Shown here in pieces: positions 60,498 through 64,000 of a DNA stretch of 64,000 nt. Positions within the stretch are counted from its first letter, which is position 1. Each line of letters opens with the position of its first letter. Origin of the DNA: Lacibacter sediminis (GTDB lineage Bacteria; Bacteroidota; Bacteroidia; Chitinophagales; Chitinophagaceae); NCBI RefSeq assembly GCF_014168535.1, contig NZ_CP060007.1, positions 4,340,001 through 4,404,000 of the forward strand. Reading direction: 5' to 3'. The position numbers were made by a program, and so were the translations under genes. Below the pieces are notes generated by a model. The model searched no databases and was not told where the DNA came from. It saw only the letters and a program-made list of their open reading frames with translations.

Positions 60498-61154
60498 TTA
60501 TAAAGGAAATCTTCTTGCAATAGCTCTTGTTACATTTTGAATGGATTGCTGAAATGGATAGTTCCAATCTGTCTGGTTGGTAAATCGTGTGCTCCACACG
60601 GTATAACCTTCTTTCACAAGAGCACTACTCACAAACATATCACTTGTACGGGCCATTCCCGTTGGCACACCAATACCCGGAACAGTACGGTTAAGAATAC
60701 CACCTACCACATCAACACCCATTGCCACTTCATTACTGAGAATATGGTTCTGCGTTACCTTGGTTGATACCACTGCGTCAACACCCAGTATTTTCGAAAG
60801 CTCTGCAGGATCCATTTGCCAGGATGCAGAATCAGTAATGCCTTTTTCCTCCAATAGTTTTTTAGTACGCTCCGAGCTTTGAAATTGAACCTGCGAGTAG
60901 CGACGCAAACGTGTATCAACATACTGCACCAGGTCGATGTACAAAGCACGGTTTAGAAACGTGCTGTTTCTTTCAATCATCTCATTTACCTGTTCAGGCG
61001 TTAATTTCTTTGGAATGTTTCCGGTTACTTCTAACTGAGCAGGAAGAATAGCAATGGTACGGATGTTATATTGCTGCACCCTTTCCATCATTCGTTTTCT
61101 TGCGCAGGAGTTGATCAGTAATGAGAGAGAAATCAAGAGTAGAACTTGTTTCAT
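60498..61154 (-). CDS. Lipoprotein of unknown function (218 aa)
   Basis: I start at 61154 (MKQVLLLISLSLLINSCARKRM), which places the lipobox Cys at residue 17. The mature domain begins with IRTIAILPAQLEVTGNIPKKLTPEQVNEMIERN. It has RRYSQVQFQSSERTKKLLEEKGI, and an ILGVDAVVSTKVTQN segment that resembles the nucleotide-independent CsgG/TolB-like alpha/beta domain seen in GNA1162-type lipoproteins. That likeness is by eye only. It stands alone between two terminators. Confidence 0.78.
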   Translation of the reverse strand: MKQVLLLISLSLLINSCARKRMMERVQQYNIRTIAILPAQLEVTGNIPKKLTPEQVNEMIERNSTFLNRALYIDLVQYVDTRLRRYSQVQFQSSERTKKLLEEKGITDSASWQMDPAELSKILGVDAVVSTKVTQNHILSNEVAMGVDVVGGILNRTVPGIGVPTGMARTSDMFVSSALVKEGYTVWSTRFTNQTDWNYPFQQSIQNVTRAIARRFPL

Positions 61155-61220
61155 AAGCTCGGTTTTAATTGAATAATACAATGTGTCATAGATATTGGAA
61201 CAATTGCAGTACCAAAATTA

Positions 61221-61250
61221 ATAAAGGCTTTCGTTTATGAAAGCCTTTAT
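61221..61250 (-). terminator. Terminator of the DUF4870 gene
   Basis: Perfect 12-bp stem ATAAAGGCTTTC/GAAAGCCTTTAT with a 6-base loop and moderate T-tract on the minus strand. Confidence 0.75.
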
Positions 61251-61277
61251 CAATGAATTAACTTAAAAAAAGTAAAA

Positions 61278-61643
61278 CTACTTGATGAAACGGATGGTGA
61301 ATGGATAACGGTACAACACATCATCAGCCGCTTTTACGGCCGCAATGATGTAAATAATAAGCGAACCTATACCAATAGCAATCAAAAAGAAAATACCTAT
61401 GATTATAAATATCAGTGGTATGCAGATGATGCAATAGATAACCACGCTGATTCCGAAATTCAATGCTTCTTTGGCATGCTCACCTACATAACGTGATTCA
61501 TTCCTTTTTACAAGATATATGATTAAAGGAGCGAGGATGGAAAAGAAGATGGATAGTACATGTGTGAGAATAGCGATAGATCGTTCATCGCTGCTTACCT
61601 GTGCGTACCTGATCTCACTCGAATTTGCAAAGTTTTGTTCCAT
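61278..61643 (-). CDS. DUF4870 membrane protein (121 aa)
   Basis: The protein has three hydrophobic segments (about 28-45, 62-82, 85-108) with the DUF4870 pattern SIAILTHVLSIFFSILAPLIIYLVKRNESRYVGEHAKEALNF, and then GIGSLIIYIIAAVKA. The family is widespread and of unknown function. It is monocistronic, next to mfd in the same direction (168-bp gap). Confidence 0.88.
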   Translation of the reverse strand: MEQNFANSSEIRYAQVSSDERSIAILTHVLSIFFSILAPLIIYLVKRNESRYVGEHAKEALNFGISVVIYCIICIPLIFIIIGIFFLIAIGIGSLIIYIIAAVKAADDVLYRYPFTIRFIK

Positions 61644-61810
61644 GAATGAAGGTTTAATGCTTTAAAAATGATCGGTTAAAGACGGAAGAAACAGCAACTT
61701 TGTACAATTAAAAATAAGAAGAAATTGGGTGGATTTAGAAAAACTACCCATTTATTCAGTTGGAAGTTTTCCGGCTTGATAAAAATGGAAAAATCTGTCG
61801 ATGAGAAAGC

Positions 61811-64000
61811 TTATGCAGTAACCGGCTTTTCCACCACGGCGGCATGCATACGGGTTAACAGGCGAAGTAGTGCTTCCATGCCTTCCATATCACGAACAAC
61901 CAACAGGAACAGTTTGCCGGTTTGTTTCAGTTGTGCTTTGTTGAGTGAAGTTTGCACAAACTGCATGATACCCTGAAATACCGATGATTCAAAATAAGGC
62001 GAATCAGGATTATTGATGAAGTAGCAACGAAGTGTTTGTTCTTTCAGTGTCATTTTTTCGAAGCCAAGTTCAACCGCCAGCTTACGGCAACGCACAGTTG
62101 TAAACAGATCCTCTACCTGCGATGGGATGGGGCCAAAACGATCGATGAGCTCTTTATGGAATTCGATCAAATCATCTTCGGTTTCACAGTTATCCAATCT
62201 TGTATACAAACTCAAACGTTCTGCAATACTTTCTACGTATGCATCCGGAATCAAAATCTCAAGATCGGTATCAATTACACAATCCTTCACATAGTTTTCC
62301 TGTTGCTGAATTTCTTCTTTAAAGAGTTCACGGAACTTCGTGCGTTTCAATTCACGGATAGCTTCGTCCAACACCTTCTGATACATTTCAAAACCGATCT
62401 CGGCCATGAAACCACTTTGTTCACCACCGAGCATATTACCTGCACCACGTATATCAAGATCACGCATGGCAATCTGGAAACCGCTTCCCAACTCACTATG
62501 CTGTTCTAATGTTTGCAAACGTTTTCTCGAATCGTTTGGCAGTGTACTCATAGGAGGAGCAAGCAAATAACAAAATGCTTTTTTGTTGCTTCGGCCTACA
62601 CGTCCACGCAACTGGTGCAGATCACTTAAACCAAACTGGTGTGCATTGTTGATCATGATGGTGTTCACATTGGGAATATCAACACCGCTTTCAACAATGT
62701 TCGTGCAAACCAACACATCATATTTTTTGCCGATAAAATCGAAGATGCGCTCTTCAAGATCGTGACCTTCCATTTGTCCGTGTGCAAAACCAATGCTGAG
62801 GTCAGGACACAAACGTTGAATAATGGCAGCCATTTCAGCCAACCCTGCAATTCGATTGTGAATGAAAAAGACCTGTCCGCCACGCTCCGTTTCAAAATAG
62901 ATCGCATCACGGATAAAATCTTCCTGGAACACCTGCACTTCGGTCTGTATGGGCTGACGGTTGGGAGGCGGCGTATTCATGATGCTGAGATCCCTTGCCC
63001 CCATTAAACTAAACTGCAACGTACGTGGAATAGGTGTTGCAGTTAGTGTAAGTGAATCCACATTCGTCTTCAACGTTTTGATCTTCTCCTTATGCCCCAC
63101 ACCGAACTTTTGTTCTTCATCCACAACCAGCAAACCAAGATCTTTAAACTTTACATCCTTGGCCAATAACGCATGTGTGCCAACAATGATGTCTACTTTT
63201 CCTTCCTGTAATTTCTGATAGGTTTCCTTTTTCTCTTTTGCCGATTTGAAACGGTTCACATAATCAACTGTTACAGGAAAATCTTTCAAACGTTCCTGGA
63301 ATGTTTTATAATGCTGATAGGCGAGAATGGTTGTGGGCACCATGATAGCAGCCTGCTTTCCATCACATACCGTTTTAAATGCAGCACGAACGGCAATCTC
63401 TGTTTTACCAAAGCCCACATCTCCACACACCAGACGATCCATGGGTGATGGTGCTTCCATATCTTTTTTTACATCGGCTGTTGCTTTACTTTGATCTGGC
63501 GTATCTTCATACATAAATGAAGCCTCCAGTTCTGTTTGCAGATAACTATCCGGCGTATGTTGAAATCCTTGTTGTGCTTTACGTTGTGCATACAATTGAA
63601 TAAGATCAAAAGCAATCTCTTTTACTTTCGTTTTCGTCTTTTCTTTTAACCGCTGCCATGCATCGCTGCCCAGTTTATTGATCTTCGGCACACTTCCCTC
63701 CTTGCCTGTGTACTTCGAGATTTTGTGCAGTGAGTTGATATTGACATAAAGGATATCACTGTCTTTATAGATCAAACGCACTGCCTCCTGCATTACACCA
63801 TTCACTTCGATTTTCTGCAAACCACTGTATGTTCCAACGCCGTGATCGATATGCGTTACATAATCACCGGGCTGTAATTCTTTTAATGCACGAATGGTAA
63901 GTGCCTTGCTCTTGTTATATGCCTGTTTGACTTTGTACTTATGATAACGCTGGAAAATTTCGTGATCGGTATAGCAGATCACTTTCAAATCTTCATCTAT
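61811..64000 (-). CDS. mfd: Transcription-repair coupling factor, C-terminal part (cut by the window edge)
   Basis: Codons stay open to the right edge, so the true start lies beyond; 729 residues are visible of about 1120 usual. The RNA polymerase-interacting domain starts within PGDYVTHIDHGVGTYSG near the edge. The RecG-like translocase follows, with Walker A GDVGFGKTEIAVRAAF, the DEEQ box VVDEEQKFGVGHKEK, TATPIPRTLQFSLMGARDLS, and ESGVDIPNVNTIMI with the arginine finger QLRGRVGRSNKKAFCYLL. A C-terminal TRCF domain ends LTRMHAAVVEKPVTA. It frees stalled RNA polymerase and recruits UvrA. Confidence 0.96.
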   Translation of the reverse strand: MDEDLKVICYTDHEIFQRYHKYKVKQAYNKSKALTIRALKELQPGDYVTHIDHGVGTYSGLQKIEVNGVMQEAVRLIYKDSDILYVNINSLHKISKYTGKEGSVPKINKLGSDAWQRLKEKTKTKVKEIAFDLIQLYAQRKAQQGFQHTPDSYLQTELEASFMYEDTPDQSKATADVKKDMEAPSPMDRLVCGDVGFGKTEIAVRAAFKTVCDGKQAAIMVPTTILAYQHYKTFQERLKDFPVTVDYVNRFKSAKEKKETYQKLQEGKVDIIVGTHALLAKDVKFKDLGLLVVDEEQKFGVGHKEKIKTLKTNVDSLTLTATPIPRTLQFSLMGARDLSIMNTPPPNRQPIQTEVQVFQEDFIRDAIYFETERGGQVFFIHNRIAGLAEMAAIIQRLCPDLSIGFAHGQMEGHDLEERIFDFIGKKYDVLVCTNIVESGVDIPNVNTIMINNAHQFGLSDLHQLRGRVGRSNKKAFCYLLAPPMSTLPNDSRKRLQTLEQHSELGSGFQIAMRDLDIRGAGNMLGGEQSGFMAEIGFEMYQKVLDEAIRELKRTKFRELFKEEIQQQENYVKDCVIDTDLEILIPDAYVESIAERLSLYTRLDNCETEDDLIEFHKELIDRFGPIPSQVEDLFTTVRCRKLAVELGFEKMTLKEQTLRCYFINNPDSPYFESSVFQGIMQFVQTSLNKAQLKQTGKLFLLVVRDMEGMEALLRLLTRMHAAVVEKPVTA

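Noticed and set aside
1..64000. CRISPR array, tRNA, rRNA or transposase genes
   Set aside because: The only tandem repeats are 7-bp arrays and a coding 24-bp repeat, neither with CRISPR spacing; no tRNA T-arm/CCA-like structure or transposase motif was seen by eye.

Overview
The window looks like a chromosomal segment of a Bacteroidota bacterium, most likely in or near the Chitinophagaceae (the family is my inference). Support comes from a type IX secretion sorting domain, several TonB-dependent receptors with carboxypeptidase-regulatory-like N-termini, a bacterial geranylgeranylglyceryl phosphate synthase homologue, a LytS/LytTR-type two-component pair, few Shine-Dalgarno sequences, and many exact TAnnTTTG promoter elements (the Bacteroidota -7 motif) just upstream of genes. 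I found no tRNA, rRNA, CRISPR array, transposase, prophage or plasmid gene. About fifty protein genes are supported, including two too short or too incomplete to be obvious: a 41-residue lipoprotein at 8875-9000 and a gene running off the left edge. The right edge cuts mfd.

Layout. 1-8.7 kb: minus-strand envelope genes (TonB receptor, 2TM protein, secreted helical protein, a 1044-residue type IX secreted protein, a YcxB-like protein, a PhoD-like phosphatase). 8.9-12.7 kb: a tiny lipoprotein and a B12-dependent ribonucleotide reductase. 13-16.8 kb: GGGP synthase, an M48 protease and a paired unknown secreted protein. 16.9-20 kb: M28 peptidase, response regulator, histidine kinase. 20.2-31.9 kb: housekeeping genes (dxs, scpA, mscL, PPK2, frr, a WecA/TagO-like transferase, half a transketolase, a LolC/E-like permease, rbfA). 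31.9-38.7 kb: MsbA-like exporter, glycine-rich RRM protein, a DksA-like protein with a histone-like tail, ileS.

38.8-50.4 kb is a complete C5-type haem locus. hemA-hemC-hemD-hemE-hemF-hemB-hemL run on the plus strand, hemH-(four-helix protein)-hemJ-cytochrome run divergently, and hemN lies beyond. It carries both the oxygen-dependent (HemF) and oxygen-independent (HemN) coproporphyrinogen oxidases, and has an FNR/Crp-like box between hemA and hemH. The locus is studded with arrays of 7-bp repeats that supply the stop codons of several genes; one array lies inside the hemC coding sequence.

50.4-57.8 kb is an iron-uptake island: an AraC-type regulator with a symmetric five-cysteine cluster, two siderophore/citrate-type TonB receptors and a PepSY membrane protein. 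A 46-bp element, 43 of 46 bases identical between its two copies, precedes each receptor and contains two half-sites 21 bp apart. It is the best candidate here for an undescribed regulatory system. 58-64 kb: gyrB, a 65-residue conserved-looking protein, a lipoprotein, a DUF4870 protein and the C-terminal two thirds of mfd.
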